Assembly: GCF_051020955.1 (NCBI RefSeq)
Contig: NW_027476093.1
Coordinates: 186,001 to 250,000 of the forward strand
Direction of reading: 5' to 3'
Source: Megalopta genalis
Lineage: Eukaryota; Arthropoda; Insecta; Hymenoptera; Halictidae
DNA length: 64,000 nt
This document shows, one piece after another, positions 44,873-56,385 of this stretch. A program made the translations under genes and the position numbers. The number at the start of each line of letters is the position of its first letter. Position 1 is the first letter of the stretch. The notes under the pieces were generated by a model. That model was not told the origin of the DNA. It searched no databases and worked only from the letters and a program-made list of their open reading frames with translations.

Positions 44873-44874
<2 letters not shown>

Positions 44875-44934
<60 letters not shown>
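44875..44934. repeat. (CA)n microsatellite
   Basis: About 30 uninterrupted CA units. Confidence 0.97.
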
Positions 44935-44936
<2 letters not shown>

Positions 44937-45084
44937 CTAAGCGTGCAGTTAATTAAATATTAGAAAAATTGAGATTTGTGAAACGAGTTATGTATTTTTT
45001 TGATTTAGCATTTGTTCAGCCGTCTTCAGGTCATATTATTATTACTTTACTTTCAATCTTCATTTGTCACCGTTTATTAGTAAA

Positions 45085-45217
45085 AAATAGCGTCGTGTCT
45101 TCCAAAAGATCGTAGTAGACAAAATTGATGAAATTATAGGCCGGCCTCATTCAACAGTGCAGAAAATTGTTAATAATTATAAGTAAATAATATAATATAA
45201 TAATAAATATAATATAA

Positions 45218-45271
<54 letters not shown>

Positions 45272-46012
45272 TAATATATAATATAAAATATAATAATATA
45301 TATATAAGTAAATAATAATAAAATAAATAATAATAAAGTAGAACGTGGGAGAAAAAAAGAATGAGTGAAGCCGATGAGCGGTGCATAGAGAGACAAATTA
45401 AAATCGATCACAAAACTGGTGTTCCAATATTAACAAAGGAGGTGTCTTCAAGAATTAAACAATTCACGGAGATTCTACGTGATAAAGGGTATCATGGTAA
45501 AATGGCGTTTGGAATTCGCAAAACGATATGTTTCTTGCGATGACGAAGGTTTCTGGAATAATTTAATATTCTCGAATGAAGTTAAAATTAATTTATTTAA
45601 TTCAGATGGTAAAAAGAATAATTATTTATATTTATCGACATAAATAACACGATTCCAACACTCAAGCACGGCGGGGGTTCGATCATGTAACATTGAATTA
45701 ATTGAAACTACTATGGATAAGATTAAATATCTCGATATTAAAAAAGAAAAAAATTTGACGTCTCCAATCGAAAAATTGAATTTTAAAAATAGTTCCGACA
45801 AAATACTCTACAACGTTCCAAAGGTATTAAACCTCCCCTCCCCACGATCACCGGATATTAATCCATTTGAGCACCTGTGGCAGAAATTAAAATGCAAATT
45901 GAGTGACCGTAGATTCAGCAGTAAGTCAGACGCAAAAGTCAAGATCGAGAAAATATGGAAGAATATTCCAAGTTTAACAACAAAAAACTCAATTTTTTTG
46001 GTGACGGAATAA
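45085..46012 (+). pseudogene. Decayed Tc1-type transposase
   Basis: Fragments read in shifting frames. An N-terminal helix-turn-helix-like piece (EIIGRPHSTVQKIVNNYK) is followed by an AT microsatellite at 45180-45345. Then come MSEADERCIERQIKIDHKTG, FWNNLIFSNEVKINLFNSDG (where Tc1 enzymes usually have the catalytic Asp in a W-SDE context; here Asn replaces it), and RSPDINPFEHLWQKLKCKL, which contains the family's final Glu. Stops and frameshifts separate the pieces. Element ends were not found. Confidence 0.8.
45180..45345. repeat. (TA)n and AATAAT microsatellite within the Tc1 remnant
   Basis: About 21 TA units at 45221-45262, flanked by AATAATATA-type repeats. It splits the transposase reading frame. 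Confidence 0.9.
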
Positions 46013-46701
46013 GAGTATTTTTACGTTAAAATTAAATTTATATATTTAAATTATTATTTAATTTTAATTATTATTTAAATTAATTAAATAATTAATTTTA
46101 TTAAATTTCCGTTCGAAGGATTACCTGTCGAAATATCAAAATAAAGTATATACATATTTATTTATATAGTATAGTATATCATATGTATTATTTATATAGT
46201 ATATAATATATATAGGTATTTTTATTTTTGAAAATGTCCGTTTTTGTTTATCTTCCCGTTAATCATCGTTGTCAACTTAAATCGCGTGAGATTTTTTTAT
46301 TCGGTTTATTACGAACGGCCGATAAGTTTCGCTTTAAAATGTATTATATAATTATATTTTGAAACGTGTTATTTAAATTTCCTCGGGAAAAAACCATGAC
46401 GCGTATGACGCCTGGATACCAGTGAATCAACTATGCGACTTTCCTCAACGTTCTCAGGAATTCGTCCGGCCGCGTGTAATAACGCTATATCGTCGACAAA
46501 CGCGACGCAAGAAGCGATAGTCCGTACGCAAAGAAGCCGGTGTTTACGCATCGGGACGATGCACGGCCTCTCTATAAAATTTCCAGAATCTGTGTCACAG
46601 TGTTGCAGCATCGTCGCGTGCAGTACGCGTTTCGCCACGAACGAGCGCACGTCGAAGAATCCCAATCTCGGGAGGGAAATTGTGCTAATAACTAGACTAT
46701 A
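46013..46701. other. No feature recognised
   Basis: AT-rich to about 46360, then GC-richer DNA with opposite-strand open frames (about 46369-46759) that have no domain or splice support. Confidence 0.3.
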
Positions 46702-47066
46702 CAGGGTGTCCCAAAATTGTTTCGCAATCCGAAAGTGGCGGGTTCCTCGGGTCGTTTGAAGCGACTTTTTCCTTTAGAAAAATTTTCTCCGAGGCGCCGT
46801 TAACGAGTTATTAACGAAAAACAGTGACCAACGAGAGGCGAGCTCGGTTGGCGCGAGGCGACCGGGCCAATGAGCGGAACTGGGCTTCGCGCGCTGGTCG
46901 GCTGGACCGTCTCGCGTCGGCCGTACTCGATTCTTATTGGTCACTGTTTTTCGTTAATAACTCGTTAACGGTGCCTCGGAGAAAATTTTTGTAAAGGAAA
47001 AGGTTGCTTCAAATGATCCAAGGAACCTGCCATTTCTGGATTGCGAGACATTTTTGGGACACCCTG
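46702..47066. mobile_element. 365-bp CAGGGTGTCCC palindromic MITE
   Basis: Ends CAGGGTGTCCCAAAATTGTT and GACATTTTTGGGACACCCTG with TA on both sides. The full palindromic core is present: GTTAACGAGTTATTAACG left and CGTTAATAACTCGTTAACGG right. Confidence 0.9.
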
Positions 47067-47640
47067 TAGAATTTGAGCATTTGTGCATTTGTCATTCAAC
47101 TATTTCAATTCTGGTTCGCAATATTAGTATTCTGTAGAATTTTGTGCATTTACATGCCAACAATTGATACTACTCGGTACAGCTTCTAAAATGCAATAAT
47201 ATTTTTTAAATTGCATCAAATGATTTGAACTGTTTTTGAAATATTGTATATCAATTCGCTGAACAACGAGAAAATTTTGTTTTGCAAGAATTACGCTTGG
47301 TTGGATCGACAATGAAAAATGTTTTCTCACTTCTTTTATCCGAGCCTGTAACGAAAATTTAAACAATGCGTTTTGTAAATTTTTGTAACTTTATTATGCT
47401 GAAAATTTCATCGAGATCGGTTAACGTTGACATGAACTGCAAACTGCAAAATTTCACAATGCCGCAGTCATTTAATTGACGAAATCGAAACTAGAAAATT
47501 AAAATTGACCATAGCAGAAGTACATGTTAGTTTACCTTTTTCTGTATTCTAAAAATGCTGGTAACATTCAGTTCGTTTAATATATTATTAATAGAAATGA
47601 ATTTCAAAATCTAGTTGAAAATTGATGTCTCCAACATGTA
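47067..47640 (-). repeat. Inverted copy of the 37.7-38.4 kb repeat unit
   Basis: Directly after the MITE end the sequence TAGAATTTGAGCATTTGTGC begins a reverse-complement match to 38432 leftwards (to about 37900). It includes GATCGGTTAACGTTGACATG and CTAGAAAATTAAAATTGACC. The junction with the MITE is the same as at 38433/38434. Confidence 0.85.
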
Positions 47641-48422
47641 GAAGACAGCGAAAATAGTTATAATAATTATATTTAGAATATATATTATTATTATTATTAT
47701 ATATATAAATAATAAAATATATATAATATTATATTATATAATTATAATAATTAATATAACTGTTAAGAACTCCGGAGATTCGTGTACCTTTCAAGGCAAT
47801 AAATAAGTATTGATCTCTTTTTCTCTTTCAATATGATTCACAGTATCAATATCCTGTAACATTCAACGTATTTATCTTCCAACAATTTTCATACTATTTG
47901 GCTATATTTATGCTTCATTTCAACAACTATTGGCAGTATTCGTGTCCCAAGAAGTTGCTGATCAGAAGACTCAGGATTTCTGCATTTATTCCTGAAACGA
48001 GAGTAGGTTACTAAATGAATTTCAAGGTACAGGAACCAAATAGAAGCACGTAGCTTCTGAATAATCCTGATATATTATATGTCGCGACTGATCTCTAACT
48101 AGCTTCAATTTCTGCACGTTTTTCATCCTCCCTAAGCAGGCGCTTATACCCCTACCATTTTCCTGCACGTCCAAGTCCAAACTGAACCGTCAGCCAATCA
48201 GAGCGATTCGTGTCCCCGTCTCCGACTGTTTAGCAAACTGCAGCCCGAAGCGGTGCAGTAGTTAGATGCCAGCACGGTACAGATATACGCTCTTAAGACC
48301 TGTTAATCTTTCTACTGTTTCATATTTCACTTCTTGAAGCTCGTCATAAATGCATAAAATCCACCGTCTACCGATAAGAAACGATCTGGGCGGCGTCGAG
48401 CGATTTCGAGGCGGTGGCTGAA
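47641..48422. other. No gene; AT-rich then unique DNA
   Basis: An AT microsatellite-like tract at about 47650-47765, then unassigned DNA. GTCAGCCAATCAGAGC near 48190 is shared with about 26460. Confidence 0.35.
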
Positions 48423-48457
48423 AAAATATGACATCATCTTTGCCTATGAAATTAACC

Positions 48458-48460
<3 letters not shown>

Positions 48461-48505
<45 letters not shown>

Positions 48506-48507
48506 GC

Positions 48508-48604
<97 letters not shown>

Positions 48605-48615
48605 GAGAGAGAGAG
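48461..48615. repeat. Compound (CA)n(CG)n(GA)n microsatellite
   Basis: About 15 CA, 8 CG, then roughly 55 GA units with scattered GGGA/GAAA interruptions. It is absent from the sister repeat at 55360, where CCTAACACCGTAAGCGCCGACAA is contiguous. Confidence 0.95.
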
Positions 48616-49224
48616 CCGACAAACAATCACTAAAATTCTCACAACGTCAAGGTTATGTTATCGAATCAAAACAATGGAATTAATGAAACCGAAGCTAGAA
48701 AGTTAAAATTTATCATAGCGGATGACAATAGAACTTTTTCGTATCCGAGGCATTCTAATTAAATCGTGTTTGTTCGAATATATTGCAATGAAAATGGATA
48801 TTCAAAATTGGTCAATAATTAATGTCACTCGTACATGATCGACGCGACGCACAACGCGTTAACGAACTCCCCTCGATCATGCAGCAACTTCGAAGAAGTT
48901 TCAACCGAATGCTCGAATATTTCATTTCAGATCACACTCGTCCATTGATTGTTTTCAATCATCCACTGCACTCCTTCAAACAGGATTCAAAGCTTATTAC
49001 ACACATAACACAATTTATTGATTATAGTCCGAACAGATTTCACATATTCGTTTAAGAAATTGCGGTTGTCTTATTTTTGGCGACGGCTGAAATGACTGAG
49101 TTACGGAGGAAAGGAGGGGAGAGCGTTTCATTCGGAACCCGCTAGAAGACTCATCGGTAAGGTTATACTAGCGGGCCCTTGCCTCAGACGTTGGGCTGTC
49201 GGAAGGACGGACGAAGTCTGTATA

Positions 49225-49589
49225 CAGGGTGTCCCAAAAATGTCTCGCAAACCGGTAATGAGAAGTTTCTGGGATCACTTAAAGTAACTTTTTCCTTAGC
49301 GAAAATGCAACCCGTGGCTTCGTTTACGAGTTATCAACGAAAAAGAGTGACCAATGAGAGGTGAGATATGCTGGCGCAAGGCCGCCGATCCAATGAGCGG
49401 AACTGAGCTTCGTACGCTCATTGGCTCAGCCGCCAAGCGCTGGGCGAGCTCGCCTCTCATTGGTCAGTGTTTTTCGTTAATAATTCGTAAACAAAGCCAC
49501 GGGTTGCATTTTCGCTAAGGAAAAAGTTACTTCAAGTGATCCCAGGAACTTCTCATTTCCGGTTTGCGAGACATTTTTTGGGCACCCTG
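49225..49589. mobile_element. 365-bp CAGGGTGTCCC palindromic MITE
   Basis: Ends CAGGGTGTCCCAAAAATGTC and GACATTTTTTGGGCACCCTG. Four CCAAT-type boxes are intact: GACCAATGAG, ATCCAATGAG, CTCATTGGCT and CTCATTGGTC. Confidence 0.9.
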
Positions 49590-49640
49590 TATAAACAAAT
49601 TGAGGCGAATCGGTTACTTGCGGAAGAGGACCCATCTGTC

Positions 49641-50711
49641 GGTGGGTCTGGAAGTGTCACAGACGCGACGTCTGCGCAAATCGTTTCTATATTAGAACGT
49701 GTGAACATCTTTCAAATCCTATTCTATCCAGTGATTTTACTTTCATCACATATTCCTTTCATTCTTGTGCGGGCAACCAGGTTGTAGCTTCGTAAACGAT
49801 ACGTCATTTTCATGACAAATTTGCATAATATATATAAGACACATATTGTATATACATATTAAATTGTCGTGTGATTAAAATTGAAAAATGATACGGTTGC
49901 CAAATAACCTCAAAAACGTTGGTTGCTTAGACAAGGCTTGAACCGCAGAGCTACGAATAAAATAGGATTTGTTGGTTCAAAGTGTAAAACCGAATTTGTT
50001 AAAGTTTAACCATGAAACAATTTTCTAGGATCCTGCCACCGTCGAGTGAAGAATAACAGTGGGATTAATTCACTGGACAACTTCAGACGTTGCAGCTCGC
50101 GTCGCCGAATTTTCCAATCGATTTCTTTGTCGAAATCTACCTCGCAATCTGGACGTATTAACATGAACACCGTGTCGCGGCCGCCTACCGGTGCCGGTTA
50201 CGTTAATCCTATAGTCGCCGAATTCCGGCTTTCCGATTGTTTACGCTTGTAAAATCAGTCGGTTAATAGGTTAATTATTCCGGGGGGATCGGGATGCACC
50301 CAGCGGCTTCTTATGGAGTCCCCGTTATCCGTGTACGTATTCAGACCTGGACACGCCGACTCGCTTTTTTTGGCACGCTTTCTTCGAAAAATCGCTTCGG
50401 CAGCACCGAGAGACACGGAAATCGGAATAAGAGCGGATAACGGATTTTCGAGGCTGCCCGGTGGTGGAATTTTACCGGATTCGCCGTGCGGCATCGTTTA
50501 ACCTCGCCGATAAGTCGAACGCGACGCAGGTCGAGCTGCCGACGGAACGAGTCCTCGTCGCCATTAGGACACGTTTTCCGTCCGTTTCGAACGAGAAGCG
50601 AAAGTCTGACGGACGTTATTCAATCTCTTATAGACGAACGGCGGCGCGTGCGGCATGCTAAACCAGCTGCTGGGGGAAAAATAGATTTTCGAAATACAGC
50701 GAATTCTTCTC
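49641..50711. other. No feature recognised
   Basis: AT-rich to about 50030, GC-rich to 50700. Several overlapping frames on both strands at 50250-50740 have no domain, start context or splice signal that favours any of them. Confidence 0.3.
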
Positions 50712-50896
50712 GATTGTCCTTCACAGTTTGTAAACAAAAATAGACGGAGATACGATTACTTGAGCCTCGCTGCTAGTTTTTATTTTGCTTGCCGATTCTC
50801 TCGACACAATCGTATCTCCTCTTTTCACATTGTTCAGTTTTCATTGTTCACGATGAATTGTTCACAAGCTGAGGGACAATTGAAGACAATTTACTG
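50712..50896. mobile_element. CAGTAAAT-type MITE, left end worn
   Basis: Contains GTTTGTAAACAAAAATAGAC and, at the right, GGGACAATTGAAGACAATTTACTG, like the Sbf intron 1 element. The left terminus cannot be traced past CTTCACAGTTTG. Confidence 0.6.
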
Positions 50897-50962
50897 TGGT
50901 TACTACCGCAGAATTTGGCAAATAAATTTTCCTTGAAATAGTAGTTGCATATGGTAGTTATA

Positions 50963-52458
50963 CAGGGTGTTCCACAATTATTTTAACAGCCGAAAATGAG
51001 GGGTAGCTGAGGTCATTTGAAATAACTTTTTCCTTTGCGAAAATGCAATCCGCGGCTTTGTTTACGAGTTATTAACGAAAAACACTGGCCAATGAGAGGT
51101 GACGGTGCGAGAGAGAGGGTCCGCGAGAGAGACCGCAGCACGAGGCTTTAACAGAAGGTCGGGACGGACTCGAGCCGCGTTCGAAGTATTGAACAAGTCA
51201 CGAAGCGAAAACTCTCCGGATTTTTTTTACTACGTAACAGTGATATTTTTAAGAAAAACGCTGTTCATCCTTATTTTAGAACGTCTGAAGAATATTCACT
51301 ACTTTTTCGGACTCGAAATAATATGTAGTTTAACCGTGACAGCCGTTTTAATTTTCTGGTGTGCATGACACCTTATGTGTACCATATGAAATTTTTATGC
51401 AAGGTGTACAGTGAAAATTAACAAAGTTCGTAAATGATATTTTAATTTAAATAATTCCGTGTACGAACAGAATTCAACGAATGATTCGTAAAACTGATTT
51501 AATAATAAATAATCGCGCTAAGGTACGTAAAGGATTTGTTTTTTAGAGAAATATGAAAAATATTATCGATAAGAAACCCACCCATTTAGTTGAGGATGCA
51601 TTTGCTGACTCGAACGTACTGACCTCGTACAACGAACAGCTGATCCCAGGTCGATGACCGCAACATTCGAGGGATACTGTCGGCGGAACCTCTGGTATGG
51701 TTATTTGCGAAGTTCACTTACACTGCACTGTCACCAAACACTGATCAGTTATTTAATCACTGATAATCCGAATCACTTGTGGATATTTAAGAAAGATCAC
51801 TGAGACTCGTTCGCGGATAATCGTTTATTCGACGCGTTCGTTCGGAAGTCGACGTTTCACTGCCGAACTGTGGGTCCTTGTTGTTCGTCGTTCGGCCGTC
51901 CGAGGAAATAACACTCGATACCATTTTCGTCGCACGGCCATTAATTACGTTCTAAGAGCGCAGGGTGACAGCGGGTCGAACACAGTTTACGTCTCGGCAT
52001 ATCTTGTTTATTTCATTTGGCGTTACCCTGCGCTTCGAAGGAAATGGTATCGGGGGTTATTTCCTCGGACGGCCGAAAGACGAACGACAAGGGCCCACGG
52101 TCGAGGCCTCGATTTTTTGGCAGTGAAACGTCGACTGCCGAACGAACACGTCGAATAAACGATTATCCGCGAACGTGTCGTATAAACGATTATCTGCAAA
52201 CGCATCTCAGTCATCTTTCGTAATATCCACAAATGTTTCGGATTATCAGTGATTAATTAAGTGATCAGTGTTTGGTGACAGTGCAGTGAAAGATCAGCTG
52301 TACGTTGTACAAGGTCAGTGCCCTTCGACATCGTGAATTTCAGCCAGCAAATGTATCCTCAACTAAATGGGTGAGTTTCTTACTGATAATATTTTTCATA
52401 TCTCTCTAATAAACAAATCCTTTACGTCCCTTATTTATTATTAAATCAGCTTTGCAAT
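50963..52458. mobile_element. Truncated copy of the 2-kb foldback element
   Basis: Begins CAGGGTGTTCCACAATTATT after TA and follows the Sbf intron 14 element for about 1.5 kb, including GAAACCCACCCATTTAGTTG and the central palindrome. It breaks off in CAGCTTTGCAA, losing the last ~480 bp. It carries an insertion near 51940-52000 absent from the other copy and has a much shorter GA tract. Confidence 0.88.
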
Positions 52459-53696
52459 CAGCGTTAAGTCCGCTTATCTCTGGAAATGAGTCACGCGGTG
52501 CAAACACATTTTTCTTCATAAATAAATTATAAATAGCAGCACTTATATTGATCACGGAATGACAACAAAATAAAAAAAATTCTTAAAAAAGAAGAATGAG
52601 AATACAAGAAATTAAATAAAATAGTTCAATATCAATATTAAATTTTGTTATTTAATTATAATAAAAACTGTGCTTTTTATTACCATTGTTATTTTCTTTA
52701 TATCGTGATTGTATAAAGATCGGACGATTATTTGCGAGACGACCAAATACTTGTTAATCTTTTTACAAAAATTTTTATCTAATCGCTCAACTGTCCTAGG
52801 GTCTTAAAATTTTGCACGTGCCGCAAATGCAGAAAGTAATTCGCAACACTATAATAACACAGGAATTCCACTATAAACGAGCATCGATGGACTGACTTGT
52901 GGCACGCACAGTATCGTTCGATTCTGTTGCAGATTTTTCATCGGTCGAACATTCTCGGTTCAGAAATGGCGGCATTCAATAAGGAAACAATTTCGCTTCC
53001 GTGTCCATGTTTCAAACACAAAGATGAATTACGAGAAAACGCTTGACGGACGAAAACACACACGCGCCAGCAGAATGTTGGTTAATAAGGATAGAGAAGT
53101 CGGTATGGTATGACGCAGGTATCGAGGACATTCTCGAGCCGCTATTAAAACTTATAGGAAAACGACATTGCTCAATCGGCCGTTTCCGAACGATCCTGAA
53201 AAATCTCGAAGGATCGTTTGTCCGTTCTGGGTTTCCCTCTCGTTCTGTCGCTGGACGCGCGAGCGAACACGCGCAGTTGATAGATTGCGCAATGGAAAAC
53301 GGTGGCAGGAAATTGACTATCCTGCAGAGAACCGATTAATTATTTTGCCGAGCGCGCGCGCGCGAGCGATCGACTGCACGCCACGGATATGCACAATTTT
53401 TTCGTCTCTTTCCGTCGATCCGTCGGCCTCTGGTATCAATTTGCTTAATCAACGGATTGGGCAATCGATCGACCAGATGCGTCCGTTTTGCCGTAGCGCG
53501 ACTCATTACCGATGATTGTACGCGGCTACACGACAAAGCGTGCACGATAGAACTCGACGCGATGGGAATTTTAATGTGGAAATGGATACACGCTCGTTTT
53601 CTGCGCGACGAGCCGCAGAACGATCGAACAGACTGATACAAGAGATCATGGATGGAAGCGTGGTTTTTAGACACATACATATGCATGTTCGCGGTA
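52459..53696. other. No feature recognised
   Basis: AT-rich to about 52780, then GC-richer DNA. Overlapping frames at 53040-53700 on both strands are not supported. Confidence 0.3.
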
Positions 53697-53862
53697 TAGT
53701 ATAATAGTATATATAATAGTATATAATAGTATATAATATAATAGTATAATAGTATCTAATAGTATATAATATAATAGTATATAATATAATAGTATATAAT
53801 AGTATATAATATAATAGTATAATAGTATATTATAATAGTATAATAGTATATAGTATAATATA
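53697..53862. repeat. ATAATAGTAT tandem microsatellite
   Basis: About 165 bp of variants of ATAATAGTAT and ATATAATAGT. Confidence 0.9.
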
Positions 53863-53982
53863 CGCGGTCCGCGTAAAAGTATGACAATATCGCATAAATT
53901 GTAGACATTTTTCTAACGCGTGATTGTTCGAAGGTTTCCGAATAACAACTGCTTGCCGTGAAAGATCGTTCGAAGGAATATA

Positions 53983-54264
53983 CAGGGTGTCCCGAAATTA
54001 TGGTATTTCCGAGAAATGAGGGATTCTTGAGGTGATTTGAAGCAACTTTTCCCTTTGCGAAAATGTTCTCCGAGGCACCGTTTATGAGTTATTAACAAAA
54101 AATGCCGAACCAATGAGAGGCGAGCTCGGCCGGCGCAAGATAGCCGAGCCAATCAGCGGAACCAAGCGTCGTACGCTCGTTGGCTCGGCTGGCGCGACGC
54201 GGTACTTCAAATCACCTGAGGGACCCCTCATTTCCCGGAAACACCATAATTTCGGGACACCCTG
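53983..54264. mobile_element. CAGGGTGTCCCGAAATTATGG palindromic MITE, 282 bp
   Basis: Ends CAGGGTGTCCCGAAATTATG and CATAATTTCGGGACACCCTG with TA flanks. The left core GTTATTAACAAAAAATGCCG is present; its right-hand mirror is deleted. Confidence 0.85.
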
Positions 54265-55323
54265 TATTTTTATATAACTTCCTATAATCGCTTCGAAATA
54301 AAAGACGAAAATTTCCATTGCCGCGTTTCACGGAATACTGGATTCCTCCGAAGTACGTATGTACTAACCGCGAAACACGTAACGATAACATTCTTACGAT
54401 TTTATCGCGACAAAAATTTGCCGAATGGATTAGCGAGCATTAAGCGTCCGAACCGCGAGAAGCCGCGGAATAATATCCGGATATACGCGGAGCATGCGAA
54501 TTACGAACGTAAATGAAGAACGTGGTACGCCGCAAAAAAAGCGTCGATACCGGGTTAAAAACGGGTTAAAGAGAAGAACAAACACGTGTATCCGTGAAAA
54601 ATCGGATTGTGATAAGTTGCGAGGCACGTAACGAGAAGCGAGCCGCGACTCGAAGCTTATTCATTGCTCGAGAAACGTGTATGTATAAGCGATTCCGCGA
54701 TAGCAGAGACACCGCGCGTTTCACCCCAATGCACACTCGATCTGCGATACGTTCGTGCACGTAACGCGATTGCGGAGTCCGAGCCAGGCATCTTCGATCA
54801 CGTAGCGCGGAACAACGCGAAAGTTTACGTAACCTCGCGCGGCTAAAAATCGCCGGAAATCCGGCGAATCGAATCGCCGGAGAGGCCGCCGAGCCGCCGT
54901 CTTCCGATCGAATCGACGATAAACCGGCGATCGAGCTCGATCATCGGCCGGATACACCTGAAAACCAATTATATCGAAGGAAAACGATCGATCGAAGAAA
55001 CGGTGGCCGATAGGAACGTATTTCGAGACGAACATCTTTCGTCGCAGAATTGACACATCGTCGGGATTGTTGTTGATCGACTGATTGTTGTTTTTGTTAA
55101 TCGAATTTGCATTCGGTGACTCAACGTTCGCGAGAGAAATTATAAACTTCTGCGTACTTATGGTAGAACCTTGATTATCTGAATTTAACCTCGGAGGAAC
55201 GTGGGAACTCGGATAACAGGACAATTAGTTGCAAGGTTAGATTAAATCTGTACAATAATAAATCATAGAAACGCGAGAATGTAAAACGTGGTCGAATAAT
55301 AGAGTGTTCGGGCGAAAAGAAAA
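54265..55323. other. No supported gene
   Basis: GC-rich DNA with the longest unexplained minus-strand frame of this half (54721-55224, 167 codons). It has no recognisable domain and no clear splice context. An exon of the gene ending at 37055 cannot be excluded. Confidence 0.3.
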
Positions 55324-56385
55324 AACATGATATCATCTTTGCCTATGAAGTTAACCTAACACCGTAAGCGCCGACAATCAATCGCTAAAATTCTCACAAC
55401 GTCAAGGTTATGTTATCGATTCAAAACAATCGAATTAATGAAACCGAAACTAGAAAGTTAAAATTTATCATAGCGGATGACAATAAAACTTTTTCGTATC
55501 CGAGGCATTCTAATTAAATCGTGTTTGTTCGAATATATTACAAAGAAAATGGATGTTCAAAATTGGTCAATAATTAATGTCACTCGTACATGGTCGACGC
55601 GACGCACAACGCGTTAACGAACTCTTCTCGATCATGCAGCAACTTCGAAGAAGTTTCAACCGAATGCTCGAATATTTCATTTCAGATCACACTCGTCCAT
55701 TGATTGTTTTCAATCATCCACTGCACTCCTTCAAACAGGATTCAAAGCTTATTACACACATAACACAATTTATTGATTATAGTCCGAACAGATTTCACAT
55801 ATTCGTTTAAGAAATTGCGGTTGTCTTATTTTTGGCGACGGCTGAAATGACTGAGTTACGGAGGAAAGGAGGGGAGAGCGTTTCATCCGGAACCCGCTAG
55901 AAGACTCATCGGTAAGGTTATACTAGCGGGCCCTTGCCTCAGACGTTGGGCTGTCGGAAGGACGGACGAAGTCTGTATACAGGGTGTCCCAAAAATGTCT
56001 CGCAATCCGAGAATGGGAGGTTCTTGAGGTAATTTGAAGTAAGTTTATCCTTGGCGAAAATGCAATCCATGGCTTTGTTTACGAGTTATCAACGAAAAAG
56101 AGTGACCAATGAGAGGTGAGATATGCTAGCGCAAGGCCGCCGAGCCAATGAGCGGAACTGAGCTTCGTACGCTCATTGGCTCAGCCGCCAAGCGCTGGAC
56201 GAGCTCGCCTCTCATTGGTCAGTGTTTTTCGTTAATAATTCGTAAACGAAGCCACGGGTTGCATTTTCGCTAAGGAAAAAGTTACTTCAAGTGATCCCAG
56301 GAACTTCTCATTTCCGGTTTGCGAGACATTTTTGGGACACCCTGTATAAACAAATTGAGGCGGATCGATTACTTGCGGGAAAGGA
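55324..56385. repeat. Composite repeat unit carrying a nested MITE, second full copy
   Basis: Closely matches 48423-49640, minus its microsatellite. The flanks of the MITE (GACGAAGTCTGTA, TAAACAAATTGAGGCG) are identical in all three copies in the window. Confidence 0.88.
55980..56344. mobile_element. 365-bp CAGGGTGTCCC palindromic MITE
   Basis: Ends CAGGGTGTCCCAAAAATGTC and GACATTTTTGGGACACCCTG. Its right half is nearly identical to the copy at 49225, while the left subterminal part differs (GAGAATGGGAGGTTCTTGAG). Confidence 0.9.

Larger units (their letters stand above)
48423..49640. repeat. Composite repeat unit carrying a nested MITE
   Basis: Matches 55324-56385 along its length, from CATCATCTTTGCCTATGAA to AAATTGAGGCGAATCGGTTA. 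A CA/CG/GA microsatellite of about 150 bp (48461-48615) has expanded within this copy only. The 77-codon frame at 48822-49055 is present in both copies. Confidence 0.88.

Noticed and set aside
48444..48642. Ser-Leu repeat ORFs
   Set aside because: Direct translation of the GA/CA microsatellite.
50250..50743. Several overlapping ORFs in GC-rich DNA
   Set aside because: Overlapping frames on both strands of similar length, none with family resemblance or splice context.
54721..55224. 167-codon minus-strand ORF
   Set aside because: No recognisable domain and an Asn/Arg-rich composition. Kept only as a remote possibility for an exon of the gene ending at 37055.
48822..55810. Duplicated 77-codon ORF (48822-49055 and 55577-55810) as a gene pair
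   Set aside because: Both lie inside the composite repeat; conservation follows from recent copying of the DNA, and no domain or promoter is seen.
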